Shown: positions 1 through 6,463 of the stretch, one piece after another
How the letters are laid out: each line of letters opens with the position of its first letter
How positions within the stretch are numbered: the first letter of the stretch is position 1
Assembly: GCA_031256155.1 (NCBI GenBank)
Contig: JAIRRD010000003.1
Location: forward strand, 1 to 20,168
DNA: 20,168 nt
Source: Holophagales bacterium
Lineage (GTDB): Bacteria; Acidobacteriota; Holophagae; Holophagales; Holophagaceae
Direction of reading: 5' to 3'
Translations under genes and position numbers: made by a program
Notes under the pieces: model-generated
Databases searched by the model: none
What the model was told of the DNA's origin: nothing
The model's input: the letters and a program-made list of their open reading frames with translations, nothing else

Positions 1-519
1 AAATAAATAAATAAATAAAAATATAAGTATAAACAAAAATATTCGAAAAATTCTATATTTAATAAGTAAATCTCGAAGTGTAGATGCAAGTAAAGCGCTA
101 CTTAGACAGATAGTCAGAAATCCAATTAAACTAAAATGATAATTAAAACTTTTAAAAATCAAATGCACATGAACACTAAAAAACAATAATAAAAAAGTAA
201 CTGGAGAGGCTATGGCATTTATAAATCTGATGAAAATCAGATCGATTTTTGAAAATGGTAGTTGAGGAAAAACTGTTGGTAATACCGGTTTATTTATTAT
301 TGTCCATAAAATTATCCATATCAAATAAAGAATTAATATAATAATATTTGAAGTATGAGAATTATTTTTAATTAGTAGAGTAATATAGTCTATTAGTCGA
401 ACCCATAATGGTACCAGTACAATAATAAAAATTAGTGATGAATATTTGTTAAACGAGCTTGCTTTAGAGCGCCAAATAATTGAACATTCTTGGTAAACTA
501 GTTTTATAAGTCGATCCAT
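1..519 (-). CDS. Membrane permease subunit of an ABC exporter (partial, runs off the left edge)
   Basis: A minus-strand reading frame opens with ATG at 519 and stays open for 173 codons to base 1, so the C-terminus lies outside the window. The product is very hydrophobic, with Ile/Leu/Phe-rich membrane segments at about residues 28-42, 58-72, 95-118 and 130-150, and again at the truncated end, separated by short Lys/Asn-rich loops. The N-terminus (MDRLIKLVYQECSIIWRSK) looks like the cytoplasmic lead-in of an ABC-2-type permease. The start lies 16 bases inside the end of the ATPase gene, which implies translational coupling and identifies this as its likely membrane partner. No specific family motif is recognised, so the substrate is unknown. 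The stretch is strikingly AT-rich compared with the rest of the window, which may indicate acquisition from another genome. Confidence 0.7.
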   Translation of the reverse strand, partial: MDRLIKLVYQECSIIWRSKASSFNKYSSLIFIIVLVPLWVRLIDYITLLIKNNSHTSNIIILILYLIWIILWTIINKPVLPTVFPQLPFSKIDLIFIRFINAIASPVTFLLLFFSVHVHLIFKSFNYHFSLIGFLTICLSSALLASTLRDLLIKYRIFRIFLFILIFLFIYLF

Positions 520-1253
520 TCTATATCCCTCATTTCCAATGGTGGATTAAATTTAAAATAAAAAGATTCAAGATTTGTATTTGAAGAAATAATGTTATGA
601 TAATATTCATCAATAAGCACCTTTCCAGAAGAAAGTATAACACAACGATCTATGATTTTTTCCAATAGATTAAATTGATGGCACGCAATGATGATGGCGA
701 TGCCTTTTTTTGATAATAATTTGAGGAGTGATTGTATACGATTCGAAGAAATTACATCAACTCCTTCAAAGGGTTCGTCTAAAATTAAAATTTTTGGACT
801 GTGCAGTAATGCAAGGCAAAGTGCAACTTTCTTTTTAGTTCCAAAAGAAAGCTGATAAGGAAAATATTCTTGATATTTAAGCAAATCAAAATAGTTTAAT
901 AAATATTCAGACCTGAAAAGAGAATCTTGTTTATCTATTCCATAAGCATTGGCCACCAACAATAAATTTTCCTTAATTGTAAGCACATCAACTAAGGCTA
1001 GTGATTCTGGCATAACACCCAAGTGCCGTTTAAGATGGCCATTATTTAGATTAAGTTCCTGATTAAGAACTGAAATGCTTCCAGTGGTTGGTTTAATTAT
1101 AGCTGATAACATTCCCAGAATTGTTGATTTGCCAGATCCATTGTTACCAATAATACATGTGATTTCTCCAGAGTGAAGCGATAATGAGAAATCACTAATA
1201 ACAAAAACACCTTGATATTGCTTTGATAGATTATGCGATTCAAGAACTATCAT
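504..1253 (-). CDS. ABC transporter ATP-binding protein
   Basis: A 249-residue ABC ATPase that would energise the overlapping membrane subunit. Visible motifs are Walker A GNNGSGKST (residues 36-44), a divergent signature LSFGT (135-139, instead of LSGGQ), Walker B ILILDEP (155-161) and the switch histidine in ACHQ (H192). The frame could open upstream at a TTG (1290-1292), but the ATG at 1251-1253 is preferred. It is preceded by an AGGGG about ten bases away, and the protein then begins MIVLESHNLSKQY, the normal N-terminal strand of the fold. The length fits an ABC-2-type exporter ATPase, such as those for drugs, bacteriocin immunity or surface polymers. The short, AT-rich gene and altered signature make a specific role unassignable. 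Confidence 0.85.
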   Translation of the reverse strand: MIVLESHNLSKQYQGVFVISDFSLSLHSGEITCIIGNNGSGKSTILGMLSAIIKPTTGSISVLNQELNLNNGHLKRHLGVMPESLALVDVLTIKENLLLVANAYGIDKQDSLFRSEYLLNYFDLLKYQEYFPYQLSFGTKKKVALCLALLHSPKILILDEPFEGVDVISSNRIQSLLKLLSKKGIAIIIACHQFNLLEKIIDRCVILSSGKVLIDEYYHNIISSNTNLESFYFKFNPPLEMRDIEWIDL

Positions 1254-1309
1254 GGTTGTATGACCCCTGTAAATATCTGAAAACCCGTACAACAGTGTAG
1301 TGCTTTAAG

Positions 1310-1337
1310 ATTATTAGTCCATACTTAAGTAAGTCAA
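1310..1337 (-). promoter_or_regulatory. Candidate sigma-70-type promoter for the ABC genes
   Basis: On the minus strand TTGACT (1337-1332) is followed after 16 bases by AATAAT (1315-1310), each matching five of six consensus positions. The predicted start would leave a leader of about 50 bases before the ATG at 1253. It lies in the gap between the end of dnaK and the ABC genes and would let them be read independently of dnaK. Confidence 0.45.
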
Positions 1338-1382
1338 CTGCAAAATCAATAGAAGCGGCCAAAACAATCACAATTTCTTGTA

Positions 1383-1418
1383 TATAGCAGTTCAACTACA
1401 ATAAGTTGAACTGCTATA
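1383..1418 (-). repeat. Solo 36-bp palindrome, family A repeat unit
   Basis: Two perfect 15-base arms (TATAGCAGTTCAACT and its reverse complement) flank a six-base loop that reads ACAATA on the plus strand and TATTGT on the minus strand. The same TATTGT loop and similar arms form the 5' part of the long family A elements. It lies 13 bases after the dnaK stop. No T-run follows it on either strand, so it is not a canonical terminator, although it could block or protect transcript ends. The TA-ended, fully palindromic form suggests a minimal mobile unit. Confidence 0.85.
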
Positions 1419-1431
1419 ACGTCAACACGAC

Positions 1432-3315
1432 CTAATTAACAACTTCCGCATCAATAACATCGTCGTCTTTTTTCTTTTCTTCCGATGGGGCCGATGCTGA
1501 TGGGGCTGAAGGAGCATCCTGTTTGTACAGGTGTTCTGCCATCTTGTGACTCTTATTATTTAAGTTTTCAAGGGCTTGTTTGATTTTGTCGGCATCCAGA
1601 CTACTGAGAGCTTCTTTGCCTTGGGTAATGGCATCTTCGATTTCTTTTTTGTCTGTTTCGGGGATTTTATCGCCATTTTCTTTCAGCAGTTTTTCAAGCT
1701 GATAGATGGTTTGATCTAAGACGTTTTTGTCTTCCAACAGCTTTTTGCGTTTTTCATCATCGTTCTTGTGGCTTTCAGCTTCACGGACTTTGGCTTCAAT
1801 TTCATCTTTGGAAAGTCCGGTTGAGCCTGTGAGTGTGATGCTGGCATCTTTGCCTGTGGCTTTATCTTTTGCTGTTACATGGACAATGCCGTTGGCGTCA
1901 ATGTCAAAAGTGACTTCGATTTGAGGCATGCCGCGCGGTGCGGGCGGAATGCCACCTAAATGGAATTGGCCGAGCAGTTTATTGCCTTCAACTAATGGAC
2001 GCTCGCCCTGGAATACCTCAATGTCAACGCCGGGCTGGTTGTCAACCGCTGTTGTATAAACCTCGCTTTTGCGTGTTGGAATGGTTGTGTTGCGCGGGAT
2101 AATGACGCTCATCTGACCGCCGTTTGCGTTTATACCAAGTGATAGTGGCGTGACATCCAGAAGCAGTACGCCCTTGACATCGCCTGCAAGGACGCCGCCC
2201 TGGACAGCGGCTCCAACGGCAACTACTTCATCTGGGTTGACGCTCTTGTTAGGCTCTTTGTTAAACAGGGTTTTGACCATTTCCTGCACTTTTGGAATGC
2301 GGGTAGAGCCACCAACCATCACTACTTCATCAATCTGTGAAGGGTTCAGTTTGGCATCTTTCATAGCGTTTTCACAGGTGACTTTGAGTTTGTCGAGTAT
2401 GGACTGAATCATCATCTCGAATTTAGCTCGGCTGAGTGTGCCGGTTAAGTGCTTAGGACCACTGTTGTCGGCAGTGATGTAAGGCAGATTGATATCAGTC
2501 TGCGTGGTGCTGGATAGCTCACACTTTGCTTTCTCGGCAGCCTCTTTGAGGCGTTGCATGGCATCGGCTTGCTTGCGGAGGTCTATGCCTTCAGTTTTCT
2601 GAAATTCTTCCAACAACCAGTCAATGATGGCTTGGTCAACATTGTCTCCACCAAGGTGTGTATCGCCATTGGTAGATTTGACTTCAACAACGCCTTCTGA
2701 AACTTCAAGGATGGAAATGTCAAATGTCCCGCCCCCAAAGTCAAAAACGGCTATGGTGCCATCTTTCTTTTTATCCAGTCCGTAAGCCAAGGCGGCGGCT
2801 GTTGGCTCGTTGATAATCCTCTTGACTTCTAGTCCGGCAATAGCTCCAGCGTCTTTGGTCGCTTGGCGTTGAGCGTCGTTGAAATAAGCGGGAACAGTGA
2901 TTACCGCTTCTGTCACTTTTTCGCCAAGATAGGCTTCCGCTGTGTCTTTCATTTTGGTGAGGATCATAGCGCTGATTTCTTCCGGGCTTAGTTGTTTATC
3001 CAAAACGGCTATGGAGCAGCCGCCTTTGTTGGAGCGCTCAACGGCATATGGAACTAATCGCTGTTCTTTATCGGAATCCGCGAAGGGCAAGCCCATAAAA
3101 CGCTTGATTGAAAAGACAGTACTCTTCGGCTGGGCAACTGCTTGCCGTTTTGCTGTAGCGCCAACCAGACGCTCAGAAGTTTTTGGATTGAATCCAACTA
3201 CGGACGGAGTTGTATTTGTGCCTTCAGCGTTTGGGATGATTTTTGGCTGCCCGCCCTCCATTACGGCTACGCAGGAATTAGTGGTGCCAAGGTCAATTCC
3301 GATTATTTTACCCAT
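1432..3315 (-). CDS. dnaK: Hsp70 chaperone DnaK
   Basis: Cytoplasmic ATP-driven chaperone, 627 residues, a usual length. The ATPase domain shows the phosphate loop IDLGTTNS (7-14), the Hsp70 signature [11 protein letters not shown] (191-201) and the third signature [12 protein letters not shown] (332-343). The interdomain linker VLLLDVT (383-389) leads into the substrate-binding domain, then a charged helical lid, and a tail ending [11 protein letters not shown], in place of the more common DVVDAEFEE-like ending. An AAGGAG Shine-Dalgarno sits six bases before the ATG. It follows a nitroreductase gene by 28 bases on the same strand and is probably co-transcribed with it. The usual partners grpE, hrcA and dnaJ are absent from the neighbourhood, and there is no CIRCE operator upstream. 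Confidence 0.98.
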   Translation of the reverse strand: MGKIIGIDLGTTNSCVAVMEGGQPKIIPNAEGTNTTPSVVGFNPKTSERLVGATAKRQAVAQPKSTVFSIKRFMGLPFADSDKEQRLVPYAVERSNKGGCSIAVLDKQLSPEEISAMILTKMKDTAEAYLGEKVTEAVITVPAYFNDAQRQATKDAGAIAGLEVKRIINEPTAAALAYGLDKKKDGTIAVFDFGGGTFDISILEVSEGVVEVKSTNGDTHLGGDNVDQAIIDWLLEEFQKTEGIDLRKQADAMQRLKEAAEKAKCELSSTTQTDINLPYITADNSGPKHLTGTLSRAKFEMMIQSILDKLKVTCENAMKDAKLNPSQIDEVVMVGGSTRIPKVQEMVKTLFNKEPNKSVNPDEVVAVGAAVQGGVLAGDVKGVLLLDVTPLSLGINANGGQMSVIIPRNTTIPTRKSEVYTTAVDNQPGVDIEVFQGERPLVEGNKLLGQFHLGGIPPAPRGMPQIEVTFDIDANGIVHVTAKDKATGKDASITLTGSTGLSKDEIEAKVREAESHKNDDEKRKKLLEDKNVLDQTIYQLEKLLKENGDKIPETDKKEIEDAITQGKEALSSLDADKIKQALENLNNKSHKMAEHLYKQDAPSAPSASAPSEEKKKDDDVIDAEVVN

Positions 3316-3343
3316 TTTAGCTCCTTTGTTTAGTCAAAGATGG

Positions 3344-3874
3344 TCATTTGACTGATTGAGGCGTTTCAAAGAAAACAGTTTCTTTGAGCGGTTTGCGTGT
3401 GGTTTGATGGCGATCAGGCGAAGCTGCTTTGTCATTTGCATAACCGATGGCAAGAATATTCACCGGTTCCCATGCGTTTGGGAGATTTAGCTCTTTCTTA
3501 AGAACGTCAGGATTGAAGTAGCATATCCACAGACTGCCCAAACCCAGTTCAGTGGCTTGCAGCATCATGTGGTCTGTAATAATGCTCGCGTCAATATCCA
3601 ATATGTTTTTGCCATCAAAAGGCCTGATCCACGCCGTTTCACGCTCAGCGCAAACCAGGATTACCAAAGGCGCACCAAAGGTATTGGTCGCTTTGGATAT
3701 TTTTTCAAGGTATTCCTGCCGTTGGATGACCACAAGCCTTTGCGGCTGACAGTTGGCTCCTGTTGGCGCAACGCGCCCAGCTTCCAAAATAGTTTGCAGT
3801 TTTTCCTGTTCTACAGCATTTGGCTTGAAGTTACGAACAGAATACCGCTTCTTCGCCAGTTCTAAAAAAGACAT
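3344..3874 (-). CDS. Nitroreductase-family flavoprotein
   Basis: A 176-residue member of the FMN-dependent nitroreductase superfamily, whose enzymes use NAD(P)H to reduce nitro compounds, quinones or flavins. The N-terminal RYSVRNF carries the family Arg-x-Ser-x-Arg FMN-phosphate motif. APTGANCQPQ (36-45) is the usual second FMN-contact segment, and a Gly-rich LGLGSLWIC (110-118) with a later LAIGYA (141-146) complete the compact family fold. It is a short form without insertions, so substrate prediction is not possible. An AAGGTG ribosome site precedes the ATG at 3872-3874. It is the first gene of a likely nitroreductase-dnaK transcript driven by the promoter at 3921-3950, which suggests stress-induced expression. 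Confidence 0.9.
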   Translation of the reverse strand: MSFLELAKKRYSVRNFKPNAVEQEKLQTILEAGRVAPTGANCQPQRLVVIQRQEYLEKISKATNTFGAPLVILVCAERETAWIRPFDGKNILDIDASIITDHMMLQATELGLGSLWICYFNPDVLKKELNLPNAWEPVNILAIGYANDKAASPDRHQTTRKPLKETVFFETPQSVK

Positions 3875-3920
3875 ACAACACCTTTTTGCAAAACTCAGGG
3901 ATGCCTACACCCCATAATTT

Positions 3921-3950
3921 AAGTATGGGCATAGAAATTTTTTTGTCAAG
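3921..3950 (-). promoter_or_regulatory. Heat-shock (sigma-32-like) promoter of the nitroreductase-dnaK operon
   Basis: On the minus strand CTTGACA (3950-3944) is followed after 14 bases by CCCATACTT (3929-3921). From memory, the proteobacterial sigma-32 consensus is CTTGAAA, 13-15 bases, CCCATnT, so both boxes and the spacing fit closely. The same bases also contain TTGACA with CATACT 16 bases later, so a sigma-70 reading is possible. A start about seven bases downstream gives a leader of roughly 40 bases. No CIRCE-type inverted repeat is visible nearby. Confidence 0.6.
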
Positions 3951-4189
3951 CATAGTTTAGTAATAAAAGTAATAAAATTTTAGTCTATCATTATCAAATT
4001 TATATTTTTCAATTATTTCAATATGATTCGCTTCTTTTTTTGAGAGTGTTCAACTGGTAATGATTCAAGGTCAAAACAATCCGCCAAAACACAAGGCGTT
4101 CTCGCCAAATATCATCACAAATGCAGCACTCTCCGGCAAACTTGAGGCAGGAATATCGCATAAAGTCAAACTTGAAGAGCAAAAGACAA
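3951..4189. other. Gene-poor stretch between nitroreductase and yacG
   Basis: Together with the promoter and the repeat at its ends, this is the only gap above 300 bases outside repeat clusters. It holds an AT-rich half (to about 4020) and then open frames on both strands: a 44-codon plus frame (4060-4194) without a ribosome site, and a longer minus frame that overlaps yacG. Neither resembles a known protein. It may be decayed coding sequence, but I cannot support a gene. Confidence 0.4.
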
Positions 4190-4225
4190 AATAGCGGTTC
4201 AACTACAATAACTCGAAGTGCTATA
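4190..4225 (-). repeat. Degenerate solo 36-bp palindrome, family A repeat unit
   Basis: The left arm TAGCGGTTCAACT (4192-4204) and loop ACAATA match the unit at 1383. The right arm ACTCGAAGTGCTA has about four mismatches or wobbles, so the hairpin is decaying. It sits ten bases before the yacG start, and its TA-rich right end forms a TATAAT box at 4222-4227. Confidence 0.7.
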
Positions 4226-4227
4226 AT
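4222..4227 (+). promoter_or_regulatory. TATAAT box created at the repeat end, upstream of yacG
   Basis: A perfect TATAAT spans the junction between the terminal CTATA of the repeat and the following bases, only eight bases before the yacG ATG. A weak TTCAAC lies 18 bases upstream inside the repeat. If used, yacG would be transcribed leaderless or with almost no leader. The -35 match is poor, so this is tentative. Confidence 0.3.
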
Positions 4228-4235
4228 CTGATGGA

Positions 4236-4424
4236 ATGAAGCGATACAGTTGCCCGATATGCCGATGCTCTGTTCAATGGGAAAATAATCCCTGGCGGCC
4301 TTTTTGTAGCGAGCGTTGCAAACTGATAGACCTTGGAGCATGGAGTGGCGAGAACTATCTAATATCTGATAAGCCGGAAATTGAAAACGACGAGATATGG
4401 AGTGAAATTGCTCCAGACATTTGA
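4236..4424 (+). CDS. yacG: YacG/DUF329 zinc-ribbon protein (DNA gyrase inhibitor family)
   Basis: A 62-residue protein with the YacG zinc knuckle: C6-x2-C9 at the N-terminus and C24-x3-C28 in PFCSERCKLIDLGAW, followed by a short acidic tail. In E. coli YacG binds GyrB and inhibits gyrase; that role here is by family only. The length is normal. There is no good Shine-Dalgarno before the ATG, whose upstream sequence is the end of a family A repeat. It lies 38 bases before trmD on the same strand and probably leads a yacG-trmD-rplS transcript. The more usual rpsP and rimM neighbours of trmD are missing. Confidence 0.88.
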   Translation: MKRYSCPICRCSVQWENNPWRPFCSERCKLIDLGAWSGENYLISDKPEIENDEIWSEIAPDI

Positions 4425-4462
4425 CATTTGAGCTATAGGCTATTCTGACACTGGATTCTTTT

Positions 4463-5248
4463 ATGCAGTTTGACGTTTTGACATTATTTCCTGAATTTTT
4501 TGACGCTGCCCGCCTAGGTGTTACCGGAAGGGCTTTCAGGGAATTAGGGCATCAACTTAATATATATAATTTTCGAGCTTTTGCTGATAATGTTCATGCT
4601 CACGTTGATGACGCCCCATTTGGCGGCGGCCCGGGAATGGTGCTTTGCCCTGATGTACTGAGAGATGCGTTGAAAAGTGTCTCGGTGTTTGAGCCAAGAA
4701 AAATAATCCACTTTAGCCCTGCCGCACCTCCGCTAACGCACAAAAAGGTGTTGGAACTGATAGGTTTTTCTCAGCTAATACTCATTTGTACCCGATATGA
4801 GGGGGCTGACCAGCGGGCGATAGAACTTTATGTGGACGAAGAAATCAGTATCGGCGAGGCCGTTGTCTCGGGCGGTGAATTGCCTGCGCTGTTTCTCATT
4901 GATGCGGTGTGCAGGTGGCTACCAGGGGTGCTGGGGAATAATGAAAGCGCTGAACGAGACAGCTTTGCCAATGGTTTGTTGGACTACCCCCACTACACGC
5001 GCCCTGAGATGTTTGAGGGCATTGATGTACCTAAAGTTCTCAGATGCGGTAATCATTCTGCCGTTGCGCTTTGGCGTTTAAGGGAATCCATGATACGCAC
5101 AAAAAAAATGAGACCTGATTTGTGGAATCTTTTTCTTAGAGACCGGGTTAATGAACTTTCGAGCTCGGAACAATGGGCCGCATGGCAAGCAGAGCATCCT
5201 GAGGATTGCGATAAAGACAAGCCAAAGGGATGGAAGGGCTTTGTTTAG
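4463..5248 (+). CDS. trmD: tRNA (guanine-N1)-methyltransferase TrmD
   Basis: SPOUT-class enzyme that uses S-adenosylmethionine to methylate G37 of tRNAs, preventing frameshifting; 261 residues, a normal length. Recognisable blocks are FDVLTLFPEFF (3-13), PFGGGPGMV (52-60), the knot segments CTRYEGADQR (109-118) and GEAVVSGGELPA (131-142), and DSFANGLLDYPHYTRPEMFEG (166 onward). D166 probably aligns with the catalytic aspartate of E. coli TrmD (D169). The knot loops are slightly unusual: most relatives have CGRYEG and GDYVLSGGE. The ribosome site is weak (TGGA). It sits downstream of yacG and upstream of rplS, the conserved trmD-rplS order. Confidence 0.97.
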   Translation: MQFDVLTLFPEFFDAARLGVTGRAFRELGHQLNIYNFRAFADNVHAHVDDAPFGGGPGMVLCPDVLRDALKSVSVFEPRKIIHFSPAAPPLTHKKVLELIGFSQLILICTRYEGADQRAIELYVDEEISIGEAVVSGGELPALFLIDAVCRWLPGVLGNNESAERDSFANGLLDYPHYTRPEMFEGIDVPKVLRCGNHSAVALWRLRESMIRTKKMRPDLWNLFLRDRVNELSSSEQWAAWQAEHPEDCDKDKPKGWKGFV

Positions 5249-5293
5249 AAATTTGCGCTTGGCAAATACTTGTTTTTAGATAAACTAATGAAT

Positions 5294-5311
5294 CCGCGAT
5301 GCGGTTTTTTT
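5294..5311 (+). terminator. Short GC hairpin with T-run between trmD and rplS
   Basis: CCGC (5294-5297), a three-base loop, GCGG (5301-5304) and seven T residues form a small intrinsic-terminator shape 45 bases after the trmD stop. The stem is only four strong pairs, plus two A-U pairs beyond a mismatch. Partial termination or attenuation before rplS is more likely than a full stop. Confidence 0.45.
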
Positions 5312-5319
5312 CGTGCCAT

Positions 5320-5343
5320 GTCCTGAGAGCGTTTTTACAGGAC
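5320..5343 (+). promoter_or_regulatory. Hairpin in the rplS leader
   Basis: GTCCTG (5320-5325) pairs with CAGGAC (5338-5343) around a 12-base loop, ending 13 bases before the rplS GGAG ribosome site. Ribosomal-protein leaders often fold to bind their own product, and L19 leaders are known in some phyla. I do not recognise a described L19 motif, so a regulatory role is inference. Confidence 0.35.
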
Positions 5344-5365
5344 CGCTGGCTCAAATGGAGTTGTC

Positions 5366-5722
5366 ATGAATATTATCGACCGTCTTGAAGCTGGCCTTGT
5401 CAGAAAAGACCTTCCAAGAATCACACCTGGCGATACCGTAAAGGTTCACGTCAAGGTCAAGGAAGGTGAAAAAGAACGTATTCAGATTTTCCAGGGCGTT
5501 GTCATTGGTATCCGCGGCGGCGGAACAAGAACCTCTTTTACAGTGCGCAAAGTTAGTTCCGGCGTGGGAGTAGAACGTATTTTCCCGCTTAACAGCCCAA
5601 CAATCAGCAAGATGGAAGTACTACGCCATGGTAAGGTGCGGCGCGCTAAACTCTACTTCTTACGTGAAAAACTGGGTAAGGCTGGACGCTTAAAAGAAAT
5701 CAGAAAAGAATCTGCTGAATAG
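5366..5722 (+). CDS. rplS: 50S ribosomal protein L19
   Basis: A 118-residue L19, at the interface of the large and small subunits. The family is plain from the N-terminal helix [10 protein letters not shown], the core [19 protein letters not shown], the signature [21 protein letters not shown] (about 45-62), [15 protein letters not shown] and the basic end [21 protein letters not shown]. Length and motif spacing are normal. GGAG lies six bases before the ATG. It follows trmD by 117 bases that contain a short terminator-like hairpin and a second stem-loop, so it may be regulated separately from trmD. A family B repeat begins four bases after its stop. Confidence 0.98.
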   Translation: MNIIDRLEAGLVRKDLPRITPGDTVKVHVKVKEGEKERIQIFQGVVIGIRGGGTRTSFTVRKVSSGVGVERIFPLNSPTISKMEVLRHGKVRRAKLYFLREKLGKAGRLKEIRKESAE

Positions 5723-5726
5723 TTGT

Positions 5727-5799
5727 TATAGTCGTTTTACTTGTGGAGCCTAACAATGCTCCACAAGTAAAATGTGTGGATGCGCCAGACTGCGCCGTA
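5727..5799 (+). repeat. Family B structured repeat, copy 1 (partial)
   Basis: It starts TATAGTCG and contains a perfect 15-base hairpin: TTTTACTTGTGGAGC (5735-5749), an eight-base loop, and its complement (5758-5772). The segment 5731-5799 matches 6305-6373 at 60 of 69 positions by my count. The match ends exactly where the CYTH stop codon begins (5800), so this copy lacks the 3' half seen in copy 2. No T-run follows the hairpin. Confidence 0.8.
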
Positions 5800-6279
5800 T
5801 CAAATGGAATTGCCGCCCCACTGCTTAAATGGGTTTTTGTGCAGGCTGAAGTTGAAATACCTTTGATCTGTTGAGACTTCGTCTGTGACAAATTCTGGTA
5901 GCACTATATCTTCGCGTTCAGACTCCAGTTCAATTTCAGCAACAATCAGTCCATCATTTTCTGCGTGAAAAACGTCAATTTCCCACAGCTTGCCGTTGTG
6001 GGTTTCTCTGTGGCGATGCTTTTCTATATGAGGCTTTTTGCAAAACAGTTCCAATAGGAGTTCTGCATCTTTATCAGGGATTTCATATTCAAATTCGCAT
6101 CTGGTAAAATTTGCAATCAGGCTTTTTATACCCAAAAAAGCCTTTTGCCCGGCGATGCGTACTCTTATGACACTTTCAACGCTTGCGCTGATATATCCTT
6201 GTTTGTAATAAGTACCTTCATCTATGGGTTTCCATAAATCTGTATTTACAAGGAATTTGCGTTCGATTTCCAGATTCAT
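5800..6279 (-). CDS. CYTH-domain protein (triphosphate tunnel metalloenzyme family)
   Basis: A 159-residue CYTH protein; relatives are inorganic triphosphatases, thiamine triphosphatases or class IV adenylate cyclases acting on triphosphates with a divalent metal. The N-terminus MNLEIERKFLV carries the family ExExK motif (E4, E6, K8). Later segments VIRVRI and FLGIK, the acidic FEYEI, WEIDVF and IVAEIELESE supply the alternating charged strands of the tunnel. I chose the ATG at 6277-6279, preceded by AGGTGG. An in-frame upstream extension of 60 codons is possible, but it is encoded by a family B repeat and is not real coding. The gene is bounded on both sides by family B copies and lies downstream of ubiD. 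Its substrate cannot be predicted. Confidence 0.88.
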   Translation of the reverse strand: MNLEIERKFLVNTDLWKPIDEGTYYKQGYISASVESVIRVRIAGQKAFLGIKSLIANFTRCEFEYEIPDKDAELLLELFCKKPHIEKHRHRETHNGKLWEIDVFHAENDGLIVAEIELESEREDIVLPEFVTDEVSTDQRYFNFSLHKNPFKQWGGNSI

Positions 6280-6300
6280 GAATCCACCTGTATTTTTGCA

Positions 6301-6463
6301 TGTAGTCGTTTTACTTGTAGAGCATAACAACGTTCCACAAGTAAAACGCGCGGATGCGTCAGACTGTGCCGTAATGGAGCGAACCGCCGACAGGCGGGGA
6401 GCGCTATGGGAGGCGTAGGCGATGCATACCCGGTTGTTACGGTTGTAAAGTGCATTCACTATA
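6301..6463 (+). mobile_element. Family B structured repeat, copy 2 (full length, MITE-like)
   Basis: It runs from TGTAGTCG (6301) to CACTATA (ending 6463), with imperfect inverted ends (about 10 of the outer 16 bases match). The 5' hairpin has a TTTTACTTGT arm (6309-6318) and an ACAAGTAAAA arm (6337-6346) with an eight-base loop. A CCGCC/GGCGG hairpin lies near 6386. The left 69 bases repeat the copy at 5731. No protein is encoded, so this is a non-autonomous element. Its right end overlaps the ubiD stop codon. Confidence 0.7.

Noticed and set aside
1383..1418. Rho-independent terminator of dnaK
   Set aside because: The hairpin is strong, but no T-run follows on the dnaK strand, and the same unit recurs elsewhere as a repeat.
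3875..3990. CIRCE (HrcA) operator upstream of the dnaK operon
   Set aside because: No TTAGCACTC/GAGTGCTAA-type inverted repeat is present; the sigma-32-like boxes explain the region better.
4060..4194. 44-codon plus frame ending in the repeat at 4190
   Set aside because: There is no Shine-Dalgarno and no family similarity, and its stop is provided by the repeat. It could be a gene remnant but cannot be supported.
4018..4341. 107-codon minus frame between nitroreductase and yacG
   Set aside because: It overlaps yacG antisense, has no ribosome site and no recognisable domain.
6280..6459. 60-codon N-terminal extension of the CYTH gene on the minus strand
   Set aside because: It is encoded entirely by the family B repeat. 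The same peptide pattern (TAQS-ASxxFTCG) recurs from the other family B copy, and the CYTH fold begins at MNLEIERK with its own ribosome site.
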